A DNA stretch of 64,000 nucleotides from UBA6136 sp044350805 (GCA_044350805.1 JBILGU010000002.1:133761-197760), one strand, 5' to 3'; shown: positions 52,088 to 62,234, counted from the first letter of the stretch. Program-made: numbers and translations. Notes: a model not told the origin generated them from the letters alone.

Positions 52088-53403
52088 TGGTCCTTTTCAT
52101 TGTCTGGGGACTGCTCAACGGATGGGCGACTCGCGACCCGATCATCGCCTGGTTTGTTCTCCACCAAGGGCTGTCCTTACTTTTCATGCTCGGTATTCTC
52201 GGCTATATCCGCTATTTTTGGCCGGCTTCCTGGACGCTGCCCCCGGGCATTATCGTGGACTTACTCATGGGCCCGTATGGGGCCGCGGCATTCTGGTTTG
52301 AGTACCGCTTTTTGAGGGAATTTCGCCCGAACCGACACCTTTTGGCGATTCTGCGCTGGATGCCCGCGTACTTGCCCCTCTATTTCTTGTTGCTGGTCTC
52401 AGGCGCGTCGCAGTGGGCCTTTATGTTTGCGATGGGGCTTTATGTTTTGGCCCCATTTTTGTTTTTTGCCCTGGTCCTGACCATCAAGCCCTCCATGGGG
52501 GATGGAGAGGCCTCTTCGATGCCACCCCTCTCACGGCGGACGCTGGTGGTCATTTACAGCGTGATCCTCCTGGGCCTCTCCTCATCCAGTCTCCCCGCCC
52601 TGGGATGGGTGCGGGCGAATTTTCTGATCTTTGACGGTCTTTTGATTTATACCCTCATCAATGGGCTGGCCATCCTGATCATCCTTCAGCTCCGTCTTCG
52701 CAACACGGACCGCCAGCGCATTGCACTTGAAAGACGCCATCAACAAATGCAGGAACGGATTTTGGAAGAGCAGGCCCGTGCTGATGAAAAGGCGCGGTTT
52801 CTGGCCATGCTGACCCATGAGCTTCGAACGCCGATGGCGGTGATCCAAATGACCTTGAATTCGACCGAGTCGGGACCTCGCATTTTGGCAGAGCGTTCGA
52901 TTGAGGAAATAGGTGAGATTCTGGATCGATGTCTTGCGGCGGATCAGCTTGAACAGGGAAAGGTCGTCCCTCACCTGGGTGTCATATCGCTGTGTCTTGA
53001 AGTGCGCTGTCTCATTACGCGGTGTGCCGACCCCTCGCGAGTCAAACTAAAGGCAGAGCGCGAATTCCAGATTCGCAGTGATTTGGTTTTGTTGAGACTG
53101 GTCCTTTTGAACTTGATCGACAATGCAATCAAGTACAGCGATCCGTCCTCGATGATTCGGATGGAGATTGATGAGACGACACAAGGATTCTTCGTGAAGA
53201 TTGAGAATCAGCCGGGTAAGGCAGGATGGCCGGACCCTGAGCAGGTTTTCCAAAAATACTACCGCTCTCCCAAGGCGCGGCGCCTCTCGGGCACCGGATT
53301 AGGTCTTTATCTCGCCCATCAATTCACTGAGAGCCTGGGGGGCGATCTTCGCTATACCCCCTCCCGTTCGAACATTGGATTTACCCTATGTCTCCCGCTT
53401 TAA
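52087..53403 (+). CDS. 7TMR-DISM histidine kinase, C-terminal part (membrane and kinase)
   Basis: A 438-residue frame: six or seven membrane helices in the first 205 residues, a short coiled coil, then HisKA with phosphorylatable H244 (FLAMLTHELRTPMAVIQ) and HATPase_c with N box LLNLIDNAIKYS and G box GTGLGLYL. Its ATG overlaps the stop of the upstream frame as TGATG, so it could be translated separately by coupling. The response regulator follows at once, overlapping by 16 bp. Confidence 0.85.
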   Translation: MVLFIVWGLLNGWATRDPIIAWFVLHQGLSLLFMLGILGYIRYFWPASWTLPPGIIVDLLMGPYGAAAFWFEYRFLREFRPNRHLLAILRWMPAYLPLYFLLLVSGASQWAFMFAMGLYVLAPFLFFALVLTIKPSMGDGEASSMPPLSRRTLVVIYSVILLGLSSSSLPALGWVRANFLIFDGLLIYTLINGLAILIILQLRLRNTDRQRIALERRHQQMQERILEEQARADEKARFLAMLTHELRTPMAVIQMTLNSTESGPRILAERSIEEIGEILDRCLAADQLEQGKVVPHLGVISLCLEVRCLITRCADPSRVKLKAEREFQIRSDLVLLRLVLLNLIDNAIKYSDPSSMIRMEIDETTQGFFVKIENQPGKAGWPDPEQVFQKYYRSPKARRLSGTGLGLYLAHQFTESLGGDLRYTPSRSNIGFTLCLPL

Positions 53404-54080
53404 GTATCGCGCTGGTGGAGGATCACGATCGACTCCGTGAGGCGACAGCCGGCTTGCTCCGACGAAATGGTCATCATGTCTTTGAGCTTGAGGCAGCGGA
53501 GGATCTGGAGGGGGTGGTTGGCGGCGCGCTGGTCCACCTTTTTATCCTTGATCTGAATTTGCCGGGCGAGGATGGCCTCGCCTTTGCTCGACGTCTTCGC
53601 GAAATTCAGCCGCATGTGGGCATCATCATGGTCACGGCCCGGGGCAGCTCCCAGCACATCGCCAAGGGCTATCAAGAGGGGGCGGATGTCTATTTGGTAA
53701 AGCCCGTGAACCCTGAGATCTTGCTGGGTGCCATTGCCTCCATCCAGCGGCGATTAACGGAGATCCCGGAGCGGGGCACGGGCCTCTTGCAGTTGGATCT
53801 GTCACTGCTGAGACTGACCGGCCCTTCAGGGGAGATCGGTCTCACCCCGGCCGAGGCCGCCGTTCTGGCTGGATTGATCCGCTCCCCACTTCGGACCTTG
53901 GATATCTATCAGCTCTCTCAATTGATGGGACAGTCACCCGAGGGATTTAAAAAAGCCTCCCTTGAAGTCCGGATTGTTCGTCTTCGAAAGAAGTTGGTGG
54001 ATGCTGGAGCTGAGCCGGGATGTATCAAGCCCCAGAGACTTTTGGGTTATCAGCTCTGCGTTCCGATCGAAATCAGGTAA
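53388..54080 (+). CDS. two-component response regulator
   Basis: A 230-residue OmpR-like regulator: receiver domain (residues 5-115, acidic pair VEDHD, phosphoacceptor D55 in FILDLNLPG, Thr in MVTARGS, Lys in YLVKPVNP) and a C-terminal winged-helix segment with LEVRIVRLRKKL. It pairs with the adjacent kinase. Target genes are not apparent. Confidence 0.85.
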   Translation: MSPALSIALVEDHDRLREATAGLLRRNGHHVFELEAAEDLEGVVGGALVHLFILDLNLPGEDGLAFARRLREIQPHVGIIMVTARGSSQHIAKGYQEGADVYLVKPVNPEILLGAIASIQRRLTEIPERGTGLLQLDLSLLRLTGPSGEIGLTPAEAAVLAGLIRSPLRTLDIYQLSQLMGQSPEGFKKASLEVRIVRLRKKLVDAGAEPGCIKPQRLLGYQLCVPIEIR

Positions 54081-54213
54081 GGGGCCTATCAGGTCAATCA
54101 CCCCAGCCGTCCGTGCCGAATTTCCCCGCGCCTTCGTTTTTGGGTGGGCGTCGAATGGAGGGGTTTGGCCGCTCTTTAAAGTCTGGGTTTTGGCTTGGAT
54201 GATGGTGAGGCAC

Positions 54214-54672
54214 TCAGCGCCGCGCGCGAAAGAAATCGAGCAACAGGGCGCTGCAGGTCTCCTCCAAAAGACCCCCTGAAACCTCAATCCGGTGATTGAG
54301 GAAGTCTGCATCGGCCAATTGCAGGGCGCTCCCCGCGGCGCCGCGCTTGGGATCGGTAGCCCCATACACGATGCGCTGAATTCGGGCGTGGCTGATGGCA
54401 CCCATGCACATGACGCAGGGTTCGAGCGTCACATAGAGCGTTGCTCCGACCAGTCGGTAATTTTGAAGCGTACGCCCTGCCTCTCGAAGCGCTGTGATTT
54501 CAGCGTGGGCTGTGGGGTCATGATCAAGGATGGGTCGATTCCAGCCTTCCCCAATGATCTCGCCCTCGAAAAAAATCAAAGCCCCCACGGGGACTTCGCC
54601 GACGTTCTGGGCTTCCCTTGCCAAATGAATGGCGCGCTCCATCAGGATGTTGTCGGTCTCGGTGAAGGGCAT
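54214..54672 (-). CDS. tadA: tRNA-specific adenosine deaminase TadA
   Basis: A 152-residue deaminase making inosine at tRNA-Arg(ACG) position 34. Zinc motif HAEITAL and PCVMCMGAI; also VPVGALIF and NRPILDHDPTAHAE. Divergent from the LprI-like gene. Confidence 0.95.
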   Translation of the reverse strand: MPFTETDNILMERAIHLAREAQNVGEVPVGALIFFEGEIIGEGWNRPILDHDPTAHAEITALREAGRTLQNYRLVGATLYVTLEPCVMCMGAISHARIQRIVYGATDPKRGAAGSALQLADADFLNHRIEVSGGLLEETCSALLLDFFRARR

Positions 54673-54767
54673 CAGGATCTGAGGGGTTGAGTTTCAGGAG
54701 GCGTAATGACCCCCACATGATAAGACGATAGACTCGGATGTGGATTCACAAACTGTAGGAGATCAAG

Positions 54768-55163
54768 ATGGCAACCATCAAATGGCTGAGTGGCGTACTG
54801 GTTTTGAACCTTTTCCTTGCGACTTCGGCTTCGGCCGTGTGTCCCCGAGAAATGTCCATCGACAATGCGCTCGCGGGCCTTGCGCCCTATGCGGATGTCA
54901 AAACGCCCTTCACCTGTCAGTCCCCTAAAACCAGCGCCGAAAAGATCATCTGCAAGAGCCCCTTGCTCATCAAGTTGAGTGAACTTGACGCGAGAGCTCA
55001 GGTCTTCGGACTGGAAAATGCGATGGGACAGGAAGTCTCCCATAAGGACTACAAGGATGAGGCCTTTGAAAAAGACACCCTCTCACGGTGTAAGGATGAG
55101 GCGTGTATCTGTAATGCCTTTAGCGACCGGATCGAGATGGCATTCCCTGAATTTAGTCCCTGA
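54768..55163 (+). CDS. secreted LprI-like protein, hypothetical
   Basis: A 131-residue protein with a signal peptide (LVLNLFLATSASA) and six cysteines after it. FTCQSPKTSAEKIICKSPLLIKLSELDAR resembles the LprI/DUF1311 motif (C...EK.IC..P.L..LD), a family with lysozyme-inhibitor members. Function not proven. Confidence 0.6.
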   Translation: MATIKWLSGVLVLNLFLATSASAVCPREMSIDNALAGLAPYADVKTPFTCQSPKTSAEKIICKSPLLIKLSELDARAQVFGLENAMGQEVSHKDYKDEAFEKDTLSRCKDEACICNAFSDRIEMAFPEFSP

Positions 55164-55578
55164 ACGCCATCGGCAAGCGACTGAATCTTGGGTCTTGGGT
55201 GGCCAGACCGAAATGCGACTCAAGCCCTCTCCAAAATGAATTTCGTTTTAAACAGAGGGAGAGTGGGAGCCATTTTAAGGCTGCCGAGAGCTTCTGATCG
55301 CATTGAGCCTTGCGGTTTTGATCACGCGAAAGGAACTATTGAGTTCCTGACTGTCTTAGTAGGGTATTCCTCAATTTTCGATCCCCCCCTGTCCGCATCA
55401 CACCGGTATATCTTTTGGTGATGTGGACTTTTTTGTGGGTAGAGTTCTTCCCTCGGCAGGAGTTGACAATCGTTGCAAGATCTCGAGGATGCGTTAATCC
55501 AATGATTGATCAATCAAGATGTCGTAAAAATGTCGTAACGATCAAACCGTTTTAAATCAACATGATAGATCGCAGATC
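55164..55578. other. gap with no gene seen
   Basis: About 415 bp between the LprI-like gene and guaA. Only short A/T-rich stretches, a TTGACA at about 55461 and a tandem ATGTCGTAA (about 55520-55537) are visible. No reliable promoter, RNA or ORF. Confidence 0.35.
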
Positions 55579-57153
55579 TCATTCCCACTCGATTGTGGCG
55601 GGCGGCTTACCTGAGATATCGTAGGTGACGCGGGAAATGCCGGGCACCTCGTTGATGATGCGCCGAGAGACCAGATCCAGAAAATCATAAGGGAGATGGG
55701 CCCAGCGAGCCGTCATGAAATCAATGGTTTCGACAGCCCTCAGCGCAATGACGTAATCGTAGCGCCGGCCATCCCCCATGACCCCGACGGATTTGACCGG
55801 CAGGAAAACGGCAAAGGCCTGGCTGGTCTTATCGTAAAGATCATGCCGATACAGTTCTTCGATGAAAATGGCATCGGCCTTTCTGAGAAGATCGGCATAG
55901 GCCTTCTTGACCTCGCCAAGAATTCGAACGCCCAGACCGGGTCCCGGGAAGGGATGGCGGAAGATCATCTCGGCAGGGAGTCCGAGCTCAAGCCCCATCT
56001 TTCGAACTTCATCCTTGAAAAGCTCACGCAAGGGCTCAACCAGTTTGAGCTTCATGTTTTCGGGGAGGCCCCCGACATTGTGATGAGATTTAATCACGTG
56101 GGCTTTTCCGGTATTTGAGCCTGCGGACTCAATGACATCCGGATAGATGGTGCCCTGTGCCAGCCACTTTGCCGCCGCAAGCTTTCCCGCCTCCTCATCA
56201 AAGATTTCGACAAAAAGACGGCCGATGATCTTGCGCTTGGCTTCCGGGTCATCGACGCCGGCGAGCGCTGAAAGAAACCGGGCTTCAGCGTCCACGCGAA
56301 TGACACGGACTCCCATGTGCTGGGCGAAGGTGGCCATGACCTGATCGCCTTCGTTCAGGCGCAAAAGCCCAGTGTCCACGAAAACGCAGATCAGTTGATC
56401 GCCGATGGCGCGGTGGAGAAGGACGGCCACCACGGAGGAGTCGACGCCGCCCGAAAGGCCCAGAATGACCTCTTCTTTGCCGATCTTTTCCCGAAGATTT
56501 TTGAGATTCTCTTCAATGATGTTTTGGGTATTCCAAAGGCTCGCGCAACCTGCTATTTCCCTGATAAACCGTTCGATGATCCGAAGGCCCTGATGGGTAT
56601 GGGTCACTTCCGGGTGGAACTGAAGGGCATAGAACCCGCGAGACTCATCGGCCATCCCGGCAATCGGGGCCGTCCCGGTGGAAGCGATCCGGCCGAATCC
56701 GGGGGGAAGAGTGGTGACCTGGTCGCCATGGCTCATCCAGACATCCAGGAGGCCGTAGCCCTCAGGGCTGGTGTGATCCTCAATGTTGATCAGGAGTTTG
56801 GAGTGTCCATGGGCACGAACCTGGGCATAGCCAAATTCCCGGTGATCCGCCGCTTCGACTTTACCGCCGAGCTGTTCAGCCATGGTCTGCATGCCGTAGC
56901 AGATGCCAAGGACGGGAACGCCCAATTCAAAAACGATCTGGGCTGCACGAGGCGTATCGGCCTGCGTAACGGTTTCAGGGCCGCCCGAGAGAATAATGGC
57001 GCGCGCGCCAAAATCCTTGATGAAGGCGGCGTCACAATCCCAGGGATGTATTTCGGAATAGACCCCCATCTCGCGGACCCGCCGGGCAATGAGCTGGGTG
57101 TACTGAGATCCAAAGTCGAGGATCAGGATCTTGTCAGCGTGAATGTTCTGCAT
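55579..57153 (-). CDS. guaA: GMP synthase (glutamine-hydrolysing)
   Basis: A 524-residue enzyme converting XMP to GMP. N-terminal class I amidotransferase (GICYGMQTMAEQLGG with catalytic Cys, FHPEVTHT with His), ATP pyrophosphatase P-loop GLSGGVDSSVVAVL, and C-terminal dimerisation domain ending KPPATIEWE. Downstream of guaB over a terminator. Confidence 0.97.
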   Translation of the reverse strand: MQNIHADKILILDFGSQYTQLIARRVREMGVYSEIHPWDCDAAFIKDFGARAIILSGGPETVTQADTPRAAQIVFELGVPVLGICYGMQTMAEQLGGKVEAADHREFGYAQVRAHGHSKLLINIEDHTSPEGYGLLDVWMSHGDQVTTLPPGFGRIASTGTAPIAGMADESRGFYALQFHPEVTHTHQGLRIIERFIREIAGCASLWNTQNIIEENLKNLREKIGKEEVILGLSGGVDSSVVAVLLHRAIGDQLICVFVDTGLLRLNEGDQVMATFAQHMGVRVIRVDAEARFLSALAGVDDPEAKRKIIGRLFVEIFDEEAGKLAAAKWLAQGTIYPDVIESAGSNTGKAHVIKSHHNVGGLPENMKLKLVEPLRELFKDEVRKMGLELGLPAEMIFRHPFPGPGLGVRILGEVKKAYADLLRKADAIFIEELYRHDLYDKTSQAFAVFLPVKSVGVMGDGRRYDYVIALRAVETIDFMTARWAHLPYDFLDLVSRRIINEVPGISRVTYDISGKPPATIEWE

Positions 57154-57197
57154 CGCGTTCCGTCTCCTTTGCGGAGCATGGATGGGGAATTGAAGGA

Positions 57198-57222
57198 AAA
57201 GCGGCGTTTTTTTCGCCGCTTT
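57198..57222 (-). terminator. terminator between guaB and guaA
   Basis: Stem AAAGCGGCG/CGCCGCTTT around a T-rich loop, followed by TTCC on the minus strand. It may attenuate transcription from guaB into guaA. Confidence 0.65.
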
Positions 57223-57225
57223 CGA

Positions 57226-58689
57226 TCAATCGTGAGAATAGTTGGGGGCTTCCTTGGTGATGGAGACGTCGTGGACGTGGCTCTCACGCATGCCGGCTGA
57301 AGTCACGCGAACGAAACTTGCCTTGTTGCGCATTTCCTCAATGCTATGGCAGCCGGTGTAACCCATGGCGGAACGCACTCCGCCGACCAGTTGGTGAAGA
57401 ATGGAGACAACGGATCCCTTGTAGGGAACGCGTCCTTCAATGCCCTCGGGAACCAGCTTTTCCGTCTCGGTACTTTCCTGGAAATAGCGGTCGCTGGAGC
57501 CTTGGCTTTGCGACATCGCGCCCAAGGAGCCCATGCCACGATAGCTTTTGTAGGATCGTCCCTGGAAGAGTTCCACCTCACCCGGAGCCTCTTCGGTTCC
57601 GGCAAAAAGGCCGCCGAGCATGACGGTATAAGCGCCCGCGGCCAAGGCCTTGGCCACATCGCCAGAATACCGGACGCCGCCATCGGCGATCAGGGGAACA
57701 TGGGTGCCTTTGAGGGCCTCTGCCACATTAGAAATAGCGGTGATTTGCGGAATGCCGACCCCGGCAACAATGCGGGTCGTACAGATGGAGCCCGGGCCAA
57801 TCCCGACCTTGACAGCATCAGCACCGGCTTCAACGAGGGCCTTGGCCGCTTCACCGGTAGCGATGTTGCCGCCGATGACCTGAATCTTAGGGAAATTCTG
57901 TTTGACCCAGCGCACCCGGTCGAGCACGCCTTGGGAGTGTCCATGGGCTGTATCGACCACAATCACGTCAACGCCTGCAGCGGAGAGTGCCTCGATCCGT
58001 TCCTCGGTCCCTGCACCGGTGCTGACGGCTGCGCCAACGCGCAGCCTCTCCTGCTCGTCCTTGCAGGCCTGGGGATAGTCACGGGATTTCTGAATGTCCT
58101 TGACAGTGATCATGCCACGCAGCTGGAAGCGGTCATTCACGACCAGCACCTTTTCGATGCGATGCTGATGCAGGAGGCGAATGGCTTCTTCCTTGCTCGC
58201 GCCCTCTCGAACCGTGATCAGCTTTTCCTTGGGGGTCATGGCTTTGGCCACAGATTCCTCAAGACGGGTTTCAAAGCGAAGATCGCGGCTGGTTACGATT
58301 CCGACCAAATCCCCCTTGTCGACAACCGGTACCCCGGAGATCCCCTTGGCTCGGGTCAGTTCCAGCACCTCGCGGATGGTGGCATTCGGGGAGACCGTAA
58401 AAGGCTCCTTGATGACCCCGCTTTCGTACTTTTTGACTGCGCTGACCTCATAGGCCTGCCGGTCAGCACTCATGTTCTTGTGGATGATGCCGATGCCCCC
58501 TTCCTGGGCGATCGTGATCGCAAGACGCCCCTCGGTCACGGTGTCCATGGCCGCCGAAAGGAGAGGAATGTTGAGCTTGATGTTGCGTGTGAGGTAGGTC
58601 TCAAGGCTGACATCCCGCGGCAGCACACTGGAGTGGGCGGGAATGAGGAGAACATCGTCAAACGTCAGCGCTTCTTGAACTACACGCAT
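57226..58689 (-). CDS. guaB: inosine-5'-monophosphate dehydrogenase
   Basis: A 487-residue IMPDH, first committed step of GMP synthesis. Two CBS domains (about 95-210) interrupt the barrel; the catalytic Cys is in GIGPGSICTTRIVAG, the flap GYTGCHSIEEMRN near the end, and DGGVRYSGDVAKA binds IMP. A good -10 (TATAAT) precedes it. Confidence 0.97.
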   Translation of the reverse strand: MRVVQEALTFDDVLLIPAHSSVLPRDVSLETYLTRNIKLNIPLLSAAMDTVTEGRLAITIAQEGGIGIIHKNMSADRQAYEVSAVKKYESGVIKEPFTVSPNATIREVLELTRAKGISGVPVVDKGDLVGIVTSRDLRFETRLEESVAKAMTPKEKLITVREGASKEEAIRLLHQHRIEKVLVVNDRFQLRGMITVKDIQKSRDYPQACKDEQERLRVGAAVSTGAGTEERIEALSAAGVDVIVVDTAHGHSQGVLDRVRWVKQNFPKIQVIGGNIATGEAAKALVEAGADAVKVGIGPGSICTTRIVAGVGIPQITAISNVAEALKGTHVPLIADGGVRYSGDVAKALAAGAYTVMLGGLFAGTEEAPGEVELFQGRSYKSYRGMGSLGAMSQSQGSSDRYFQESTETEKLVPEGIEGRVPYKGSVVSILHQLVGGVRSAMGYTGCHSIEEMRNKASFVRVTSAGMRESHVHDVSITKEAPNYSHD

Positions 58690-58721
58690 GGGCTCATCCT
58701 TAACTGTCGTTAAACCTTGGA

Positions 58722-58727
58722 ATTATA
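58722..58727 (-). promoter_or_regulatory. -10 element (TATAAT) of guaB
   Basis: Perfect TATAAT on the minus strand about 33 bp before the guaB start; the -35 is weak. Confidence 0.5.
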
Positions 58728-58781
58728 GGCGCTTTTTCAGAGGGGAGCCACCATCGGAAGTCGTCTTGGGTCCGCAAGAGT

Positions 58782-59711
58782 TTAGCCAGTGAAACCACCG
58801 ATTTTTGATTCGAGTGCTGCAAAGGCGGGCGAGTTCTGGCTCAGGGAGGATCCCGGAACGCTTTGGGCTTCCCGGCGCGCGATCGGGAAAAAGTAGTCCA
58901 GCATGGCCGCTTCTGCGATGGCATCGAAAAAGGCAGCCTTGATGGCCCATGAGAAAACACCGCCAAAGATCAGGGGCCAGGGGCCCATGTGGATGGGGAT
59001 ATCTGAGACCAGGATCTCGATGCCCTTGTAAAGAAGTGGAAGGGCCGTGAAAAATCCAAGCCAGGTAAAGGCCATCAGAATGGCCCGATTGCGCGCCATC
59101 GCCGAAAAGTGCCGGTCGTAGACCTCCAGTGCCTCTGCAGCAGAGCGCCAAGGATCCTGATGGCCGCTCATGAAATGCCAGGCCAGGAGCGTCCGATGAT
59201 TGAGCCTTGAGACTCTGGCGGTGATTTGATGGAGGACTTGGGCCGGGTATCCCTCAACGCCATTGAGTTTGGGGCAGGGATGAAGCCTTGAAAGATCGGT
59301 CAATACGTCGCGGACCGCAAGATCAAGATCATTCAGTCTTGAAGTACTGGCATAGGCGCCGTCCAGCCGCTCCTTGGCATAGGTCAAAAGGGCTCGGGCC
59401 GTTGGCAGCATGCGTCCATCCCACTGGTCCGCCAGAATGCCGAGCTGAGGGAGGTCGACGATTCGAAGCCAAACGGTCCTGATGCGGGTCATGAGGAATG
59501 CAAAGGCAACAAACCCGATGACAGCGCCAATCGGTCCAAGTGAAATCGCGTTTTTCTCAAGCGAGCCAAACCCGACCAGGGTGCCCGCTCCTCCAAGAGT
59601 AGCCATCAGATAGCCAAAGGCCACGCCGAGGCACAGCCCCAACCGGTAAAGAACATAGGCCATGGATTTTTCAATCGCCCGAATGGCGGCCATCAGATCG
59701 AATTCCCACAT
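58782..59711 (-). CDS. hypothetical multi-spanning membrane protein
   Basis: A 309-residue protein with membrane helices at about 15-45, 55-75, 205-230 and 235-260, and a soluble helical region 80-195. YLMATLGGAGTLVGFG and WAIKAAFFDAIAEAAMLDYFFPIAR are notable segments. No family recognised. It faces toward guaB on the same strand. Confidence 0.6.
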   Translation of the reverse strand: MWEFDLMAAIRAIEKSMAYVLYRLGLCLGVAFGYLMATLGGAGTLVGFGSLEKNAISLGPIGAVIGFVAFAFLMTRIRTVWLRIVDLPQLGILADQWDGRMLPTARALLTYAKERLDGAYASTSRLNDLDLAVRDVLTDLSRLHPCPKLNGVEGYPAQVLHQITARVSRLNHRTLLAWHFMSGHQDPWRSAAEALEVYDRHFSAMARNRAILMAFTWLGFFTALPLLYKGIEILVSDIPIHMGPWPLIFGGVFSWAIKAAFFDAIAEAAMLDYFFPIARREAQSVPGSSLSQNSPAFAALESKIGGFTG

Positions 59712-59814
59712 TACCGATTCCTCGTGACATTCAAAAATGAGGCAGCGGGGGCGTAAAGTCCCTTAGCCTGGGCCTCATTGTACCTGTGCTGGCCCGGTTT
59801 GGCGGGGATCTAAG

Positions 59815-61944
59815 CTAGCGTGGGGCGCGCGGGGGTTTGGGGCGACCCGGGAGTGGGGGAAGGCCCGTATGCTGGGTCCGTACCCGTCCTTTCTGGATCG
59901 TTTTGCGCTTTCCTTCGTGCTGAAGGCCAGTGCCTTTGGGCTGCCAGGCCGGGACCAAGTGGTGTTTGCCGTTCCCAATCAAATCGGCGCGACCCATGGA
60001 TTTAAGGGCGTCACGCAATAAGGGCCAGTTTTCGGCATCGTGATAGCGAAGGAAAGCCTTGTGCAGACGTCGCTGTTTCACCTTTTTGGGAACGTAGACG
60101 TCTTCACTGGTTCGGCTGACCCTGTGAAGGGGGTCTTTGCCCGAGTGATACATCGTCGTTGCGTTGGCCATGGGTGAGGGCAGGAAGGCCTGGACCTGAT
60201 CCGCCCTGAATCCATTCCGCTTCAACCAGAGGGCAAGGTTGAGCATATCCTCGTCGGTCGTCCCTGGGTGAGCTGCAATAAAGTAAGGAATCAGGTACTG
60301 CTCTTTACCGGCCTCCCGAGAGAACTTGTCAAAGAGAGCCTTGAATTTGTCGTAGGTGCCGATGCCCGGTTTCATCATCTTCGAGAGGGGGCCGGCTTCC
60401 GTGTGTTCCGGAGCGATCTTGAGGTACCCGCCGACATGATGCGTTACCAGCTCCTTGACGTATTCGGGGGAGCGGACTGCAAGGTCGTATCGAAGTCCGG
60501 AACCGATGGTGATTTTCTTGATACCGGGAATGGCGCGGGCTTTTCGATACAGCTGAATCAGGGGGCCATGATCGGTGCCGAGGTTTTTGCAGATCCCCGG
60601 AAATACGCAGGACAGCCTTCGGCAGGCGGCTTCCGTCTCGGCGTCTTTGCAGGCCAGGCGGTACATATTCGCAGTCGGGCCACCCAAATCCGTGATATGC
60701 CCCGTAAAGGTCGGTGAGGTGTCTCGAATGGTTTCCAGCTCGCGAAGAATGGAGTCCTCAGAACGGTTCTGTATGATTCGTCCCTCGTGTTCCGTGATGG
60801 AGCAAAAACTACAGCCCCCAAAGCAGCCCCGCATGATGGTGACGGAGTGCTGAATCATCTCAAAGGCAGGAATTTTGGCGCCACCATAGCCCTGATAGGG
60901 CATGCGCGAATAGGGGAGGTCGTAGACCGTATCCATTTCCCGGGTCGTCAGGGGAAACGGCGGCGGATTGATAAAGATGTCCCGTTCTCCATGCCTCTGG
61001 ACTAGGGCTCTGGCATTGCCGGGGTTGGTTTCCTGATGCAGCACGCGGGACGCATGGGCGTATAGGACGGGGTCCTCGCGGAGGGCTTCAAAGGACGGGA
61101 GGCGAATGGCTTCAACGGATTTCCGATTTCGGTTGAGCCGAATCGGGATCTCTTTCTTTTCTCCGATGGCCGTATCGCAGGCGGGAGGCGTCATCGCATA
61201 GGGATCGACGGGAGGGGCAAGGGGACCGGGTTGATCCACCTGGGTGGAGTCGAGGACGTTGGATTCATCCAGGAGGTCTCTTAAGATCAGAGCGGTTCCC
61301 CGAATTCTGCTGAGATCTCGAACGGATTCGCCTGCCGCGAGCCGATGGGCTATTTCGACAACCTGGCGCTCCCCATTGCCAAAGACCAGAAGATCAGCTT
61401 TGGCATCGATGAGGACTGATCGGCGGACGACATCCGACCAATAGTCGTAGTGGGCGACGCGACGAAGGCTGGCTTCAATCCCGCCAAGAACGATGGGCGT
61501 GTCCCTGAAGGCTTCGCGGCAGCGTTGTGCATAAACGGTGACGCACCGGTCGGGTCTCCGATCAGCGGCGCCGTCAGGGGTATATGCATCGTTGGAGCGG
61601 ATTTTTCGATCCGAGGTGTAACGGTTCACCATGGAATCCATGTTGCCGCCGGTCACCCCGAAGAACAGATTTGGCTTGCCTAGGGCTCTAAAGTCCTCTG
61701 CGGAGGTCCATCTGGGTTGAGCAATGATGCCTACTCTGAATCCCTGAGCTTCAAGAAGTCGACCAATGATGGCCATTCCAAAGCTTGGGTGGTCGACGTA
61801 GGCGTCCCCCGTAACGATGACGATATCGCATGAATCCCATCCGAGCGCCTCCATCTCCCGGCGGGTGGTTGGGAGCTGCTTTGCGGTGCCGAAGCGGTGA
61901 GCCCAATGCTTTCGATAGGAAAAAAGATCACGGACGGTATCCAT
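59815..61944 (-). CDS. ygiQ: YgiQ-family radical SAM protein
   Basis: A 709-residue YgiQ-type protein: N-terminal B12-like domain (DIVIVTGDAYVDHPSFG), radical SAM core with CFGGCSFCSIT, then STP, KIAPEHTEAGP and a basic C terminus rich in Lys/Arg. The reaction is unknown; it is conserved in Proteobacteria. It marks the last ordinary chromosomal gene before the tRNA fragment and integrase. Confidence 0.9.
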   Translation of the reverse strand: MDTVRDLFSYRKHWAHRFGTAKQLPTTRREMEALGWDSCDIVIVTGDAYVDHPSFGMAIIGRLLEAQGFRVGIIAQPRWTSAEDFRALGKPNLFFGVTGGNMDSMVNRYTSDRKIRSNDAYTPDGAADRRPDRCVTVYAQRCREAFRDTPIVLGGIEASLRRVAHYDYWSDVVRRSVLIDAKADLLVFGNGERQVVEIAHRLAAGESVRDLSRIRGTALILRDLLDESNVLDSTQVDQPGPLAPPVDPYAMTPPACDTAIGEKKEIPIRLNRNRKSVEAIRLPSFEALREDPVLYAHASRVLHQETNPGNARALVQRHGERDIFINPPPFPLTTREMDTVYDLPYSRMPYQGYGGAKIPAFEMIQHSVTIMRGCFGGCSFCSITEHEGRIIQNRSEDSILRELETIRDTSPTFTGHITDLGGPTANMYRLACKDAETEAACRRLSCVFPGICKNLGTDHGPLIQLYRKARAIPGIKKITIGSGLRYDLAVRSPEYVKELVTHHVGGYLKIAPEHTEAGPLSKMMKPGIGTYDKFKALFDKFSREAGKEQYLIPYFIAAHPGTTDEDMLNLALWLKRNGFRADQVQAFLPSPMANATTMYHSGKDPLHRVSRTSEDVYVPKKVKQRRLHKAFLRYHDAENWPLLRDALKSMGRADLIGNGKHHLVPAWQPKGTGLQHEGKRKTIQKGRVRTQHTGLPPLPGRPKPPRAPR

Positions 61945-62032
61945 GGCGGCCTATCGGAATTAGCTTCCCTTGCCTTGCTTGTTTCCTCTGAGGAGATAGC
62001 AAGTGGTCAGGGGGTTGAGGGGTAAAGTCAGA

Positions 62033-62079
62033 TGGAGCCGATGATCAGATTTGAACTGACGACCCACACATTACGAATT
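62033..62079 (-). tRNA. 3'-half fragment of tRNA-Thr(CGT), probable attachment site
   Basis: On the minus strand the fragment runs from the anticodon loop TTCGTAA, through a T arm (GTCAG-TTCAAAT-CTGAT), to CATCGGC, T and CCA. It matches the 3' half of thrW (ATTCGTAATG, GGTCGT, TCGGC.CCA). The sequence upstream of the anticodon does not pair as an anticodon stem or supply a D arm, so this is not a whole tRNA. An integrase starts 155 bp away. Confidence 0.75.
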
Positions 62080-62234
62080 TGATAATTCAAGAATTATCAC
62101 ACTTTATCAGCGCCTCTAGATCCTCTCAGATCAATGACTTAGTGGCATAATGCATTAACGAAAGTTAACCATTATTTACGTCCATCCTAGCAATGCCATA
62201 GCAACAGCATAGCAAGATTGGAGGAGTCGCCACC

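Noticed and set aside
57346..58713. 455-codon plus-strand ORF opposite guaB
   Set aside because: It is the antisense shadow of a clear IMP dehydrogenase with all motifs; no recognisable domain of its own.
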